A stretch of 64,000 bases of DNA, taken from Paenibacillaceae bacterium (GTDB taxonomy: Bacteria > Bacillota > Bacilli > Paenibacillales > Paenibacillaceae). The stretch spans positions 44,795-108,794 of the forward strand of contig CAAFUF010000009.1 in assembly GCA_900766135.1 (NCBI GenBank), written 5' to 3'. This document shows positions 1 through 8,572 of this stretch, piece after piece. Under the pieces are notes generated by a model that did not search any database, had not been told where the DNA came from, and worked only from the letters and a program-made list of their open reading frames with translations. How positions within the stretch are numbered: position 1 is the stretch's first letter; each line of letters opens with the position of its first letter. The translations under genes were made by a program, and so were the position numbers.

Positions 1-14
1 GTTCTGGTTTGCAT
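1..14 (-). CDS. Start of second sugar ABC permease (partial)
   Basis: Only the first codons (M-Q-T-R) lie in the window; the gene continues off the left edge. A GGGAGG ribosome site at about 24-29 precedes the ATG by a normal distance, and the gene starts 24 bases after the stop of the MalF-type permease. In carbohydrate importers of this class the next gene is normally the MalG-type permease, so that is the inferred product. Confidence 0.6.
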
Positions 15-38
15 GCGTATACACCTCCCGGGATGACA

Positions 39-926
39 TCAGACATCCGCTTCCTTGTTTTGAAATTTGAATTGAACCAGCGTGATGAGGATGATCGCGA
101 AGAACAGGATAAAGGATCCTGCCGCGGCATAGCCGAATTTGCTGAATTGAAAACCGTTGTTGTATATGAACAACGCTACGGACATCGTGCCATCGAGCGG
201 GCCGCCTTTGGTCATGACGAAAGGTTCCTCGAAGAACTGCAGCCAGCCGATCATCGTAGTGATCGAAACGAAGAAGATCGCAAAACGCAGCAGCGGGATC
301 GTAATCGACCAGGTTTGCCGCCAGCTGCTAGCCCCGTCGATTTGTGCGGCTTCGTAATACGTTTTCGAGATGCCCTTGATCGCGGCGATGAAAATAATCA
401 TATTCAAGCCAATCGCCCGCCATACGGCCAGGATGATCAGCGAGATCTTAGCCATGACGGGATCCTGCAGCCAAGGTACGGACCCCAGTCCCAGCGAGTT
501 CAAAATATAGTTGAGCAGCCCCAGCGACGGGTTGTACAGATAACTCCAGACGACGGCTACCGCTACGACGTTGGTGACCGACGGCATATAGAATATGACC
601 CGGAACGCTTTGAAGATGCGGGCTTGGCCGAAATTGATCAGCAAGGCGACCATCAGAGAAATGACGATAACGAGAGGCACGCCGATGATAACGTAAAATA
701 ACGTGTTAAAGATGGATTTCTGGAAAGAAGGGTCCTGCAGTACTTCCTTATAATTATCGAGGCCGATAAAGTTGATGTTTGATAGATCGGCCAGCCCGGC
801 CAAATCCATGTCGGTGAAGCTGATGACCAGCGCGATCGCGATCGGAAGCAGCGAAAAGAGCGCCAGTAAAATCAGGGTCGGCGCAATGAACAGGTAAGGT
901 GCGTTTTTTTGCGATAAGCCTTTCAT
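39..926 (-). CDS. Carbohydrate ABC transporter permease, MalF/UgpA type
   Basis: Inner-membrane channel subunit of a sugar importer. The 295-residue protein has about six membrane segments, the first at residues 11-35, and the ABC-importer EAA loop (EAAQIDG, residues 192-198) that contacts the ATPase. It lies between its binding-protein gene upstream and a second permease downstream, giving the order binding protein, permease, permease. No ATPase is seen; Paenibacillus sugar importers commonly share an MsmX-type ATPase encoded elsewhere (family knowledge). The operon faces the GH3 and phosphorylase genes across a shared regulatory region, so the substrate is probably an oligosaccharide that those enzymes degrade. 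The exact sugar cannot be read from the sequence. Confidence 0.92.
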   Translation of the reverse strand: MKGLSQKNAPYLFIAPTLILLALFSLLPIAIALVISFTDMDLAGLADLSNINFIGLDNYKEVLQDPSFQKSIFNTLFYVIIGVPLVIVISLMVALLINFGQARIFKAFRVIFYMPSVTNVVAVAVVWSYLYNPSLGLLNYILNSLGLGSVPWLQDPVMAKISLIILAVWRAIGLNMIIFIAAIKGISKTYYEAAQIDGASSWRQTWSITIPLLRFAIFFVSITTMIGWLQFFEEPFVMTKGGPLDGTMSVALFIYNNGFQFSKFGYAAAGSFILFFAIILITLVQFKFQNKEADV

Positions 927-979
927 ATCGGATCACTTCCTTTTGTTAAGCGCATCTTGGCTAACGTTACCGGCCGAGC

Positions 980-1007
980 CCGCCGGGAAGCCTGAGGCCT
1001 CCGGCGG
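980..1007 (-). promoter_or_regulatory. Hairpin between binding protein and permease genes
   Basis: The 109-base gap between the binding-protein stop and the permease start holds a 7-bp perfect GC stem (CCGCCGG at 980-986, CCGGCGG at 1001-1007) without a T-run. Such hairpins often stabilise the 3' end of the binding-protein message so that it outnumbers the permeases; that role is inferred here. Confidence 0.45.
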
Positions 1008-1035
1008 ACGAAAGGCGGTATCGTGAAACTTTAGC

Positions 1036-2316
1036 TTACTTGCTGAGGATTTTTTCGGCTTCGACGTTAAATGCATCCATCTCTTTTTGGACATCGGCGC
1101 CGCCGCGAACGATACGTTCAAAGCTCTTCAAGTAGGTTTGGGCAATTTGCTCCCAAGTGGTGAGCAGCGGCATCGGTTCGGAATGCTCCAGCTGTTCTTG
1201 CAACGCCTGATAGTTCGGGTCGTCTTTGAGGGACGGATCTTCCCAGGCCTTCACATTGGTCGGCAGCGATTTGGTCAGCTGCATCCATTTGATTTGCGTT
1301 TCCGGCTTACTCATGTATTGAATGAACTTCAGAGCTTCGTCCTGATGTTTCGTATATTGGAATACCGATAAATCGGAGCCGCCCAGCGCGGAAATGTTGT
1401 TTTCCTTCGCCGGCAACGGAGCGACCGCCCATTTGCCATCCAGATCCGGCGCTTGGGTTTTGATCGTGTTGATCATCCAAGGGCCGCTGATGAACATCGG
1501 TACAACGCCCTCGCCGCCAAGCCCTTGCACGGCGTCCAACCCAAGGTCTACCGGAGCTGAACCGTCCTTAAAGAAACCGTTCAGATATTCGACGGCTTCG
1601 ACGAACTCCGGCTGGTTAAACAGCGGTTTGTTCTGGTCGTCAAGCAGCTTGGAACCATTCTGGCGGGCGAACATGAACGCCAGCGATTGCTCGTTCATAT
1701 CGATGCTGATCCCGTATTTACCTTCGCCGCGGTCAGCCAGCTTCTTCGCTGCATCGCGCAGTTCCTCCCACGTTCTCGGCGCCTGGTCATAGCCAGCTTC
1801 CTTCAACAGGTCGGTGCGGTAGAAAAGAACGCGGGTTTCGGTGTACCACGGAACACCGACGATTTTGCCGTCGTATTTGGTTGTGTTTACGGCCCCGGCA
1901 TAAAACTGATCCTCTTTAAACTCCGGATACTTGTCTACCAACGAAGTCAGATCCAACAGCGCGCCGGCATTCGCAAACTCCGGAATCCAGGTCGTCCCCA
2001 TTTGGATGACGTCCGGACCTTTTTTCGAGGCGACTGCCGTCAGCAGCTTGTCATGAGCATTCGACCATGGGAGCGCCTGAACATCAACCTTGATGTTAGG
2101 GTTCTCCTTCATGAAGTCGTCGGCAATTTGCGGCAGCGATTTGGCTTCGTCGCCCATCGCCCATACGCTGATTTCCACTTGTTTGTCGCCGCCGCCGTTA
2201 GCGCCGCCATTGCCGTTACCGCCATTGGCAGCGTTATTGTTTGAACCGCAGCCGGCAAGAAGGCCGGCGAGCACCAGCGAGCTGGCGAGCAGGGTGGTTG
2301 CTGTTTTTTTCCACAT
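1036..2316 (-). CDS. Extracellular sugar-binding lipoprotein of ABC importer
   Basis: Cluster-1 type solute-binding protein of about 426 residues. It starts with a lipoprotein signal peptide ending in the lipobox LAGC (Cys23), followed by an Asn/Gly-rich linker and the periplasmic-binding fold (EISVWAM near the start, PDVIQMGTTW further on). The ATG at 2316 is chosen because the signal peptide begins there and a GGGA ribosome site lies upstream; an in-frame ATG at 2364 would put extra residues before the signal sequence. It is the first gene of the minus-strand importer operon and is driven by the promoter at 2561-2589, which is overlapped by a GAAACGTTTC operator. The ligand is probably a beta-glucan-derived oligosaccharide, judged only from the facing genes. 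Confidence 0.92.
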   Translation of the reverse strand: MWKKTATTLLASSLVLAGLLAGCGSNNNAANGGNGNGGANGGGDKQVEISVWAMGDEAKSLPQIADDFMKENPNIKVDVQALPWSNAHDKLLTAVASKKGPDVIQMGTTWIPEFANAGALLDLTSLVDKYPEFKEDQFYAGAVNTTKYDGKIVGVPWYTETRVLFYRTDLLKEAGYDQAPRTWEELRDAAKKLADRGEGKYGISIDMNEQSLAFMFARQNGSKLLDDQNKPLFNQPEFVEAVEYLNGFFKDGSAPVDLGLDAVQGLGGEGVVPMFISGPWMINTIKTQAPDLDGKWAVAPLPAKENNISALGGSDLSVFQYTKHQDEALKFIQYMSKPETQIKWMQLTKSLPTNVKAWEDPSLKDDPNYQALQEQLEHSEPMPLLTTWEQIAQTYLKSFERIVRGGADVQKEMDAFNVEAEKILSK

Positions 2317-2489
2317 AAGGATCGTCCCTTTCATAAAAAGATAGCTGTAAGTAATATGAGGCATTGTTTAGAGATTTTATGCAAAACGGATGAGCCGGCC
2401 TGGAGGACGGGCAACACCTCCTTCTCTTGATAGATTGAATGGTCCCCTTGTCATAAACCTCGTTGTCGCCTAGTATCGGCGATTTCGGT

Positions 2490-2499
2490 GAAACGTTTC
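2490..2499. promoter_or_regulatory. LacI-type operator GAAACGTTTC, copy 1
   Basis: Perfect 10-bp palindrome with central CG, typical of LacI-family operators. It lies about 55 bases into the transcript of the minus-strand importer operon. The likely binder is the LacI regulator at 8573-9538. Confidence 0.75.
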
Positions 2500-2545
2500 G
2501 AAATAGAAAAAACAAAACTCGAATCTCAGAAAATCAGAACCGAGT

Positions 2546-2555
2546 GAAACGTTTC
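2546..2555. promoter_or_regulatory. LacI-type operator GAAACGTTTC, copy 2
   Basis: Identical to copy 1. It begins 6 bases after the -10 of the minus-strand promoter, so it covers the predicted start point of importer transcription. Confidence 0.8.
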
Positions 2556-2560
2556 GATTC

Positions 2561-2589
2561 ATTATAAAACAGAATGTAATCGTATTCAA
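2561..2589 (-). promoter_or_regulatory. Sigma-A promoter of the importer operon
   Basis: Reading the minus strand, TTGAAT (2589-2584), a 17-base spacer and a perfect TATAAT (2566-2561). It is directly overlapped downstream by operator copy 2. Confidence 0.75.
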
Positions 2590-2642
2590 TAGGTTTTTTT
2601 GAGTTTGAAAAATGACACCTATCTTGTTAAATTGACTTTATT

Positions 2643-2652
2643 GAAACGTTTC
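2643..2652. promoter_or_regulatory. LacI-type operator GAAACGTTTC, copy 3
   Basis: Identical palindrome lying between the two divergent promoters, about 30 bases upstream of the -35 of the plus-strand promoter. Confidence 0.75.
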
Positions 2653-2682
2653 TATGAATATTGAAATCGCATTCAACGAAAA

Positions 2683-2711
2683 TTGACGGATTTTTTAATT
2701 CGATATATAAT
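2683..2711 (+). promoter_or_regulatory. Sigma-A promoter of the GH3 operon
   Basis: TTGACG (2683-2688), 17-base spacer, TATAAT (2706-2711). Operator copy 4 follows in the initially transcribed region, which suggests repression by blocking. Confidence 0.8.
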
Positions 2712-2729
2712 CCAACTATTCAAATAATC

Positions 2730-2739
2730 GAAACGTTTC
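2730..2739. promoter_or_regulatory. LacI-type operator GAAACGTTTC, copy 4
   Basis: Identical palindrome about 19 bases downstream of the -10 of the GH3 promoter. Each divergent promoter therefore has one operator just downstream of its -10, plus one further copy. Confidence 0.8.
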
Positions 2740-2791
2740 AACGTTATACTATTACTATTTTCTCAAACTAAAAAGGTGGGGAACCAAACTC

Positions 2792-4957
2792 ATGATCCAG
2801 CAACCCATAGAGAATTACCTTAAGCAGATGACGCTGGCGGAAAAAATCGATCAACTGCTGCAGTTGGCTGTACCGTTCTTCGAAGGTGCTCAAACCGAAG
2901 GGGAAATCACCGGTCCGATGCAGGAGTTGGGCGTGACGGAAGAAACGGTGCGCAATACGGGTTCGGTTCTCGGATTGTCAGGCGCTCAGGAAGCGATAAA
3001 CGTTCAGCGGGCCCATTTGAGGAAGAACCGTTTAGGCATTCCGCTGCTTATGATGGCCGACATCATTCACGGCTTTAAAACGATATTCCCCGTACCGCTG
3101 GCCATCGGTTGTTCATGGGATCCGAAACTGGCTGAGCAAAGCGCCGAAATTGCCGCCAGGGAAGCGGCGGTGTCAGGGGTACATGTCACGTTCGCTCCGA
3201 TGGCCGATCTGGTGCGCGATCCCCGATGGGGGCGGGTGATGGAGTCGACCGGCGAAGATCCGTATTTGAACGGTGAATTCGCCCGGGCATTCGTCCGCGG
3301 CTTCCAGGGTCGGGATTTGCGGAACGATACGAGCCGGGTGGCCGCCTGCGTGAAGCATTTCGCCGCTTATGGCGCCGCCGAGGGCGGACGGGATTATAAC
3401 ACGGTCGATATGTCGGAGCGACAGCTGCGCGAATATTATTTGCCGGCCTATAAAGCCGCATTGGATGAGGGCTGCGAAATGGTCATGGCGGCTTTTAATA
3501 CCGTTGACGGTATTCCGGCGACCGGCAATCGGCGCCTGCTGCGCCAACTGCTTCGCGACGAATGGGGCTTTGACGGCGCGATCATCTCGGATTGGGGCGC
3601 GGTGAAGGAACTGATCCCGCACGGCGCCGCGTCCGACGAGAAGGAAGCGGCCCGTCGCTCCATCGAGGCGGGCATCGACATCGAAATGATGACCACCTGC
3701 TACATGAAGCATTTGGCGGAATTGGTGAAGTCCGGGGGTGTCGAGGAAACAAGGATTGACGAAGCCGTACTGCGCATCCTGCAGCTGAAGGAAAAACTCG
3801 GATTATTTGACAATCCTTATCGCGGCGCGGATCCGAAGCGGGAAGCGGAGATCGTTTTTTGCGAGGAACATCGAGCCGTTTCACGCGAATTGGCGGCGAA
3901 ATCCTGTGTGCTGCTCAAAAATGACGGGGTACTTCCGCTGCGGCAGGACCAATCCATTGCATTGATCGGACCGTTTGCGCAAAGCGGCGACATTCTTGGA
4001 CCGTGGTCCTGGCAGGGTTCGACGGAGGCGGCGGTTCGCCTCTATGACGGCATTACCGCGAAAGTTGGCGCTGACAAGGTCGCCATAGCGGAGGGTTGCG
4101 GCATCGAGGAAGGCGATGAGCGCCTGCTTGAGGAAGCCGTGGCCGCGGCGGCCGGCGCCGACGTCATCGTCCTGGCGCTGGGCGAAAGCTCGGAAATGAG
4201 CGGCGAGGCGGGCAGTCGGGGAGATATCCGGCTGCCGCAGGCGCAGTTGGCGTTGATCGAACGCCTCGTCGGGCTGGGTAAGCCGATGGCGGCCGTGTTG
4301 TTCAACGGCCGGCCGCTAGACCTGCACGGCGTGGCGGATCGAGCAGATGCCGTGCTCGAAGCCTGGTTCCCCGGCAGCGAGGGCGGCCTTGCGATCGCTG
4401 ACCTGTTGTATGGCGACGTTATGCCATCGGGACGGCTGTCGATGTCTTTTCCTTATGCGGCAGGGCAGATTCCGGTGTACTACAACCACTTCAACACAGG
4501 GCGCCCGAAGGGGGCGCCGGACGCTCAGATCAAATACGTATCGCAATACCTGGACATGCCTAACGAACCTCTCTACCCGTTTGGGTTCGGGCTGAGCTAC
4601 GCCACGTTTGTTTATGGCGAACCGGAACTGTCGGCAACGCGCATGACGCCGGACCGGCCCCTGACGATCAAGGTGAACGTGACGAATACCGGGGCCGCCG
4701 CCGCCGAGGAGACGGTGCAGCTATATGTCCGCGATATGGCAGGAGACGTAGTTCGGCCGGTCAAAGAGCTTAAAGGGTTTCGTAAAATCCTGCTGCAGCC
4801 GGGAGAAACCCGGGAAGTCGCCTTCGAATTAGCGGAGAAGCAACTGCGGTATTACCATAGCGATTTGACCTATGCCAGCGATGAAGGCGAGTTTGTCGCC
4901 TATGTCGGTCCGAACAGCCGGGATGCCATGGGCTTGCGATTTACTTTACACCTATAG
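2792..4957 (+). CDS. bglX: Beta-glucosidase, glycoside hydrolase family 3 (BglX type)
   Basis: 721-residue retaining beta-glucosidase with no signal peptide, so probably cytoplasmic and acting on imported oligosaccharides. The N-terminal TIM-barrel domain carries the KHF motif (188-190) and the nucleophile in ISDWGA (Asp267); the alpha/beta sandwich follows, and a fibronectin-III-like domain ends the protein (about residues 620-715). Length and layout match BglX without its signal sequence. A GGTGGGG ribosome site precedes the ATG. It is the first gene of an operon continuing into the phosphorylase and the LacI regulator, behind a promoter carrying GAAACGTTTC operators. Substrate linkage (beta-1,3, -1,4 or -1,2) cannot be decided from the sequence. 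Confidence 0.93.
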   Translation: MIQQPIENYLKQMTLAEKIDQLLQLAVPFFEGAQTEGEITGPMQELGVTEETVRNTGSVLGLSGAQEAINVQRAHLRKNRLGIPLLMMADIIHGFKTIFPVPLAIGCSWDPKLAEQSAEIAAREAAVSGVHVTFAPMADLVRDPRWGRVMESTGEDPYLNGEFARAFVRGFQGRDLRNDTSRVAACVKHFAAYGAAEGGRDYNTVDMSERQLREYYLPAYKAALDEGCEMVMAAFNTVDGIPATGNRRLLRQLLRDEWGFDGAIISDWGAVKELIPHGAASDEKEAARRSIEAGIDIEMMTTCYMKHLAELVKSGGVEETRIDEAVLRILQLKEKLGLFDNPYRGADPKREAEIVFCEEHRAVSRELAAKSCVLLKNDGVLPLRQDQSIALIGPFAQSGDILGPWSWQGSTEAAVRLYDGITAKVGADKVAIAEGCGIEEGDERLLEEAVAAAAGADVIVLALGESSEMSGEAGSRGDIRLPQAQLALIERLVGLGKPMAAVLFNGRPLDLHGVADRADAVLEAWFPGSEGGLAIADLLYGDVMPSGRLSMSFPYAAGQIPVYYNHFNTGRPKGAPDAQIKYVSQYLDMPNEPLYPFGFGLSYATFVYGEPELSATRMTPDRPLTIKVNVTNTGAAAAEETVQLYVRDMAGDVVRPVKELKGFRKILLQPGETREVAFELAEKQLRYYHSDLTYASDEGEFVAYVGPNSRDAMGLRFTLHL

Positions 4958-4985
4958 AAGCAAAAGTTGAAAAGGAGTGGACAGG

Positions 4986-7900
4986 ATGACGACAGCAGCG
5001 GAGGCGAAGAAGGTTCTTCAAGCGGGAGATTTGATTTTTACTTTATGGGATAGCGGCGATATGTTCGAAATGAAATTTCGAGACATCCTGATTAATCAAT
5101 TATTATCCGGCCCGGTGGAGGGCTCGCTGAACAATTTGTATTTACGGCTGCACCGACCCGAGGGGATTCGGGCGGTTCCCTTGCTTGGCATTCGCTCGAA
5201 CGGCCGGTTGAGCTTCGGGACGGACGCTGCGGTATGGAGGGGCGAAGCTGAAGGGATTCAGTACGAAGTCGTCTTGAAGCTGGACTCTCGCGGCGCCTGG
5301 TTCTGGGACGTTCGGCTGGAGGGACAAACCTCGTTTGAGATCGACGTCGTTTATGGTCAAGATATCGGTATTGCCGAACCGGGGGCCGTACGCAGCAATG
5401 AAGCGTATTTGTCCCAATACATCGACCATGTGGTGTTCGAGCATCCGCGGCGCGGGAAGATCATTTGCTCGCGCCAAAACCAGCCGCAACGAGGAAAGTT
5501 TCCGTACTTGCAACAAGGGGCGTTAACCGGTACAACCGGGTATTCTACTGACGGCTTCCAGTTTTTCGGGTTGTCCTATAAGGAAAGCGATCGCCCCGAA
5601 GCGTTGGAGTGCAAGGATCTGGCGAACGAAATCTATCAATACGAATTTGCGTACGCCGCGCTTCAAACAAGCCGGCAGCTCCTGGAAGGGCAAGCGCGGT
5701 TCGTCTTCTACGGACTGGTGTGGGAGGATCATCCGGAGGCGGTTGAAGCGCTGGAATTCGAGGAGTTGATCGAGGAGGCCTGGCGCGACAAGGATGCCGC
5801 TGCTGTGACTGCGGCCGAGGCCGCGGCTCCCGTATCCCCGGCCGTCGGGTTGGGAGAGCCGCTGTCGACATTACCGATGGAAGACGCTGAAATCGAGGCG
5901 TGCTTCCCGCACCGTCATCATGAGGAATTTGAGGATGGAGAGTTGCTGTCTTTTTTCACGGATACGCATGAGCATGTCGTCTTGAAGGAGAAAGAGCTCC
6001 GGGTGGAGCGGCCGCACGGCATCATTCTGATGTCTGGGGAGAACGATCGGGTAGGCAGCGAAGTTCTTACGACGACTTCGTACATGTACGGCGTTTTTAA
6101 TTCGCAAATTGTAGTGGGCAATACCTCTTACCACAAGCTGGTTTCAAACGTGCGCAACGCGCTGAACGTCTCCAAAGCGTCAGGACAGCGGATCTATGTG
6201 GAAATGGACGGGGTTTACCGGCTGCTGACGATGCCTTCGATGTTTGAGATGGGCTTTAACTACGCACGTTGGACGTACAAAACGGCAGAAGATACGATTC
6301 TCGTAACGAACCATACGGCGTCGGAATCGCCGGAATTGTCCTTGAACATCGTTTCTGCCAAAGGCAGGGCGTACCGCTATCTGGTGACGAATCAAATCGT
6401 CATGAATGATTTGGAGTTCCAACGGCCGTACGTCATGGAACAGAAGGAATCGGTGCTGACGTTCCGGGCCGACCGCGAAGCGCTGTCCGCTTCCGTATAT
6501 CCGGATTTGGCTTACCGGATGCATGTTACGGGAACGGACTTTCAAGTGTTTGATGAACGCCGGCTGGCTCCGGGGGCGGCGCCGGGCAGCTCATCGCTGG
6601 TGGTGCTGGAAACGGAACCTAGCAGCGATTGGACACTAACGGTCCAAGGTCTGCTGCACGGTGGGGTGCCGCAGCCGGCCATTCGCGAAATGCATGAAGA
6701 AACCGTTCGATACCGTGCGTTTTTGGGTCGGGTGATGAACGGGTTCCGGTTATCGCTGGAGGAAGAATCGACCCCTGCGTCAAAAGAATTGCAGAAGCTG
6801 AATGCGCTGGCCTGGTGGTATACGCACAATATGCTGGTCCATTTCTCGGTGCCCCACGGGCTGGAGCAGTACGGCGGGGCGGCTTGGGGAACCCGCGACG
6901 TTTGTCAGGGACCGGCGGAATATTTTTTGGCGACGCAAAAATACGGAGTGGTCAAAGACATCCTGAAGACGGTATATACCCACCAATATGAGGAAGACGG
7001 AAACTGGCCGCAATGGTTTATGTTTGACCGTTACGCCCGGATCCAGCAGGAGGAGAGCCATGGCGACATCATTGTCTGGCCGCTGAAAGTGCTGGGGGAT
7101 TACTTGACGGCTACCGGGGACTTCGGGCTGCTGGACGAAGAGGTGCCGTATACGAAAAAAGGAAGTTTCGAGCCGTCTGCCAAACCGGCGACGATCCGCG
7201 AGCATGCGAAGAAGGAAATCGACTACATCCGCGGTCATTTCCTGCATGACACGTTTTTGTCTTCTTATGGCGACGGCGATTGGGACGATACGCTTCAACC
7301 GGCGAATGCCCAGCTCAAACGGTACATGAGCAGCAGCTGGACGGTGGCGTTAACGTATCAGACGTTCCGCCAGCTGGCAGAGGCGTTGCCGGAAGAGGAA
7401 CGGGATTGGGCCGATGAGCTTGCCGGATTGGCGGAAGGCATCCAGCGCGATTTTAACCAATTCATGCTAGACACCGATGTCATTCCCGGCTTCGTATATA
7501 TGGAACAACCGGGGCAAGCCGAGCGGATGCTTCATCCGACGGATACGAAAACGGGGATCCGCTACCGGTTGCTGCCGATGACTCGCAGCATGATCGCCGA
7601 GCTGCTGACCGCCGAACAGGCGGAAGCACACTACGGTTTGATTAAGGAGAAGCTGTACTATCCGGACGGCGTTCGCTTGATGGATCGGCCGGCAAAATAC
7701 CGGGGCGGGGTCAGCACGCACTTCAAGCGGGCGGAGCAAGCGTCCAACTTCGGGCGCGAGATCGGTCTGCAATACGTCCATGCCCATATCCGCTTCATCG
7801 AAGCGATGGCCAAGCTGGGCAAAGCCGAGGAGGCCTGGAACGGGCTGCACAAGATTAACCCGGTCGGGCTGAAGGACGCCGTGCCCAATGCCGAGCTGCG

Positions 7901-8339
7901 GCAAAGCAATGTTTACTTTAGCAGCTCGGACGGCAAATTCTCCACCCGTTACGAGGCAGAGGAACGGTTCGATGAGCTGCGCGGCGGGGACGTGCCGGTG
8001 AAAGGCGGCTGGCGCATCTATTCCAGCGGCCCCGGAATCTACCTAAACCAGCTGATCTCCAACTGCTTGGGCGTCCGCCAGCAGGGAGAGGATTTGGTCC
8101 TCGATCCCGTGCTGCCGCCGCATTTGGACGGGCTGCGGTTAGACTTCGCCTGGAGAGGCACCCCGACAACCTTCGTTTACCGCATGGACGGTCAGGGTCA
8201 CCGGGTACGGATCAACGGCAGCGAGATCCCGGTTCGGGAGAATCCCGGATTTTACCGCAGCGGCGGCGTACGGATCAGCCGGCAGGATTTTACGGCGCAT
8301 GGGTCGAATGATCATAACGTCGTTGAAATCTTTATATAA
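4986..8339 (+). CDS. Large inverting glucan phosphorylase (GH94/GH149/GH161-like)
   Basis: 1117-residue cytoplasmic protein without signal peptide. The C-terminal half has the (alpha/alpha)6-barrel features of GH94-type phosphorylases: a GTRDVCQGPAEY motif just after residue 635, a SHGDIIVWPL stretch, and GDGDWDDTLQ around residues 763-772, in the place of the GH94 catalytic Asp motif. These enzymes split beta-glucosidic bonds with phosphate to give alpha-glucose 1-phosphate. At about 1100 residues it is longer than usual cellobiose phosphorylases (about 800) and matches the size of GH149 and GH161 beta-1,3-glucan phosphorylases, the latter known from Paenibacillus. I favour a beta-1,3-glucan role with moderate confidence. 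The ATG at 4986 is preferred over GTG 4977 because AAAGGAG overlaps that GTG. Confidence 0.75.
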   Translation: MTTAAEAKKVLQAGDLIFTLWDSGDMFEMKFRDILINQLLSGPVEGSLNNLYLRLHRPEGIRAVPLLGIRSNGRLSFGTDAAVWRGEAEGIQYEVVLKLDSRGAWFWDVRLEGQTSFEIDVVYGQDIGIAEPGAVRSNEAYLSQYIDHVVFEHPRRGKIICSRQNQPQRGKFPYLQQGALTGTTGYSTDGFQFFGLSYKESDRPEALECKDLANEIYQYEFAYAALQTSRQLLEGQARFVFYGLVWEDHPEAVEALEFEELIEEAWRDKDAAAVTAAEAAAPVSPAVGLGEPLSTLPMEDAEIEACFPHRHHEEFEDGELLSFFTDTHEHVVLKEKELRVERPHGIILMSGENDRVGSEVLTTTSYMYGVFNSQIVVGNTSYHKLVSNVRNALNVSKASGQRIYVEMDGVYRLLTMPSMFEMGFNYARWTYKTAEDTILVTNHTASESPELSLNIVSAKGRAYRYLVTNQIVMNDLEFQRPYVMEQKESVLTFRADREALSASVYPDLAYRMHVTGTDFQVFDERRLAPGAAPGSSSLVVLETEPSSDWTLTVQGLLHGGVPQPAIREMHEETVRYRAFLGRVMNGFRLSLEEESTPASKELQKLNALAWWYTHNMLVHFSVPHGLEQYGGAAWGTRDVCQGPAEYFLATQKYGVVKDILKTVYTHQYEEDGNWPQWFMFDRYARIQQEESHGDIIVWPLKVLGDYLTATGDFGLLDEEVPYTKKGSFEPSAKPATIREHAKKEIDYIRGHFLHDTFLSSYGDGDWDDTLQPANAQLKRYMSSSWTVALTYQTFRQLAEALPEEERDWADELAGLAEGIQRDFNQFMLDTDVIPGFVYMEQPGQAERMLHPTDTKTGIRYRLLPMTRSMIAELLTAEQAEAHYGLIKEKLYYPDGVRLMDRPAKYRGGVSTHFKRAEQASNFGREIGLQYVHAHIRFIEAMAKLGKAEEAWNGLHKINPVGLKDAVPNAELRQSNVYFSSSDGKFSTRYEAEERFDELRGGDVPVKGGWRIYSSGPGIYLNQLISNCLGVRQQGEDLVLDPVLPPHLDGLRLDFAWRGTPTTFVYRMDGQGHRVRINGSEIPVRENPGFYRSGGVRISRQDFTAHGSNDHNVVEIFI

Positions 8340-8345
8340 GCTAAA

Positions 8346-8560
8346 GGGAAGACAACTTTTTGAACTACCGATAAGATGAAGTTCAAAAAGTGGGGTTACC
8401 AGCACCAAGAAGGTTGGACGAAGCATAGGGAAGGAGTAGCGGAGCGTAGGCGAAACCTACGTGAGCAACGGAGTTCCCGGCTGAGTTCAAGATTCGATGC
8501 CGAACCCGCGTCTAGGAATTGCGTCGTGATGGGAAGACAACTTTTTGAACTACCGATAAG
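8346..8560 (+). repeat. 30-bp direct repeat pair with inverted ends
   Basis: An exact 30-bp sequence occurs at 8346-8375 and 8531-8560, 185 bases apart. Each contains ACTTTTTGAAC; the inverse GTTCAAAAAGT lies at 8381-8391 and can pair with 8355-8365 as an 11-bp stem with a 15-base loop. The arrangement resembles a small element with inverted ends plus a leftover extra end. The second copy reaches the ribosome site of the LacI gene. The gap between the phosphorylase and the LacI gene holds nothing else recognisable besides the 117-bp element. Confidence 0.85.
8434..8550 (+). repeat. 117-bp interspersed element, copy A (possible structured RNA)
   Basis: It shares its start (GAGTAGCGGAGCGTAG), an internal CGGCTGA and CAAGATTCG block, CGTGAT and the end TTTTTGAAC with a copy at 52900-53016 of identical length. 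The first stem is GCGTAGG/CCTACGT here and GCGTAGC/GCTACGT in the other copy, a compensatory pair change. A second outer pairing can be drawn between GCAA..TTCC and GGAATTGC. No coding potential is evident. It lies within the glycan operon transcript, just ahead of the LacI gene. Confidence 0.7.
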
Positions 8561-8572
8561 GGGAGTAATTTT

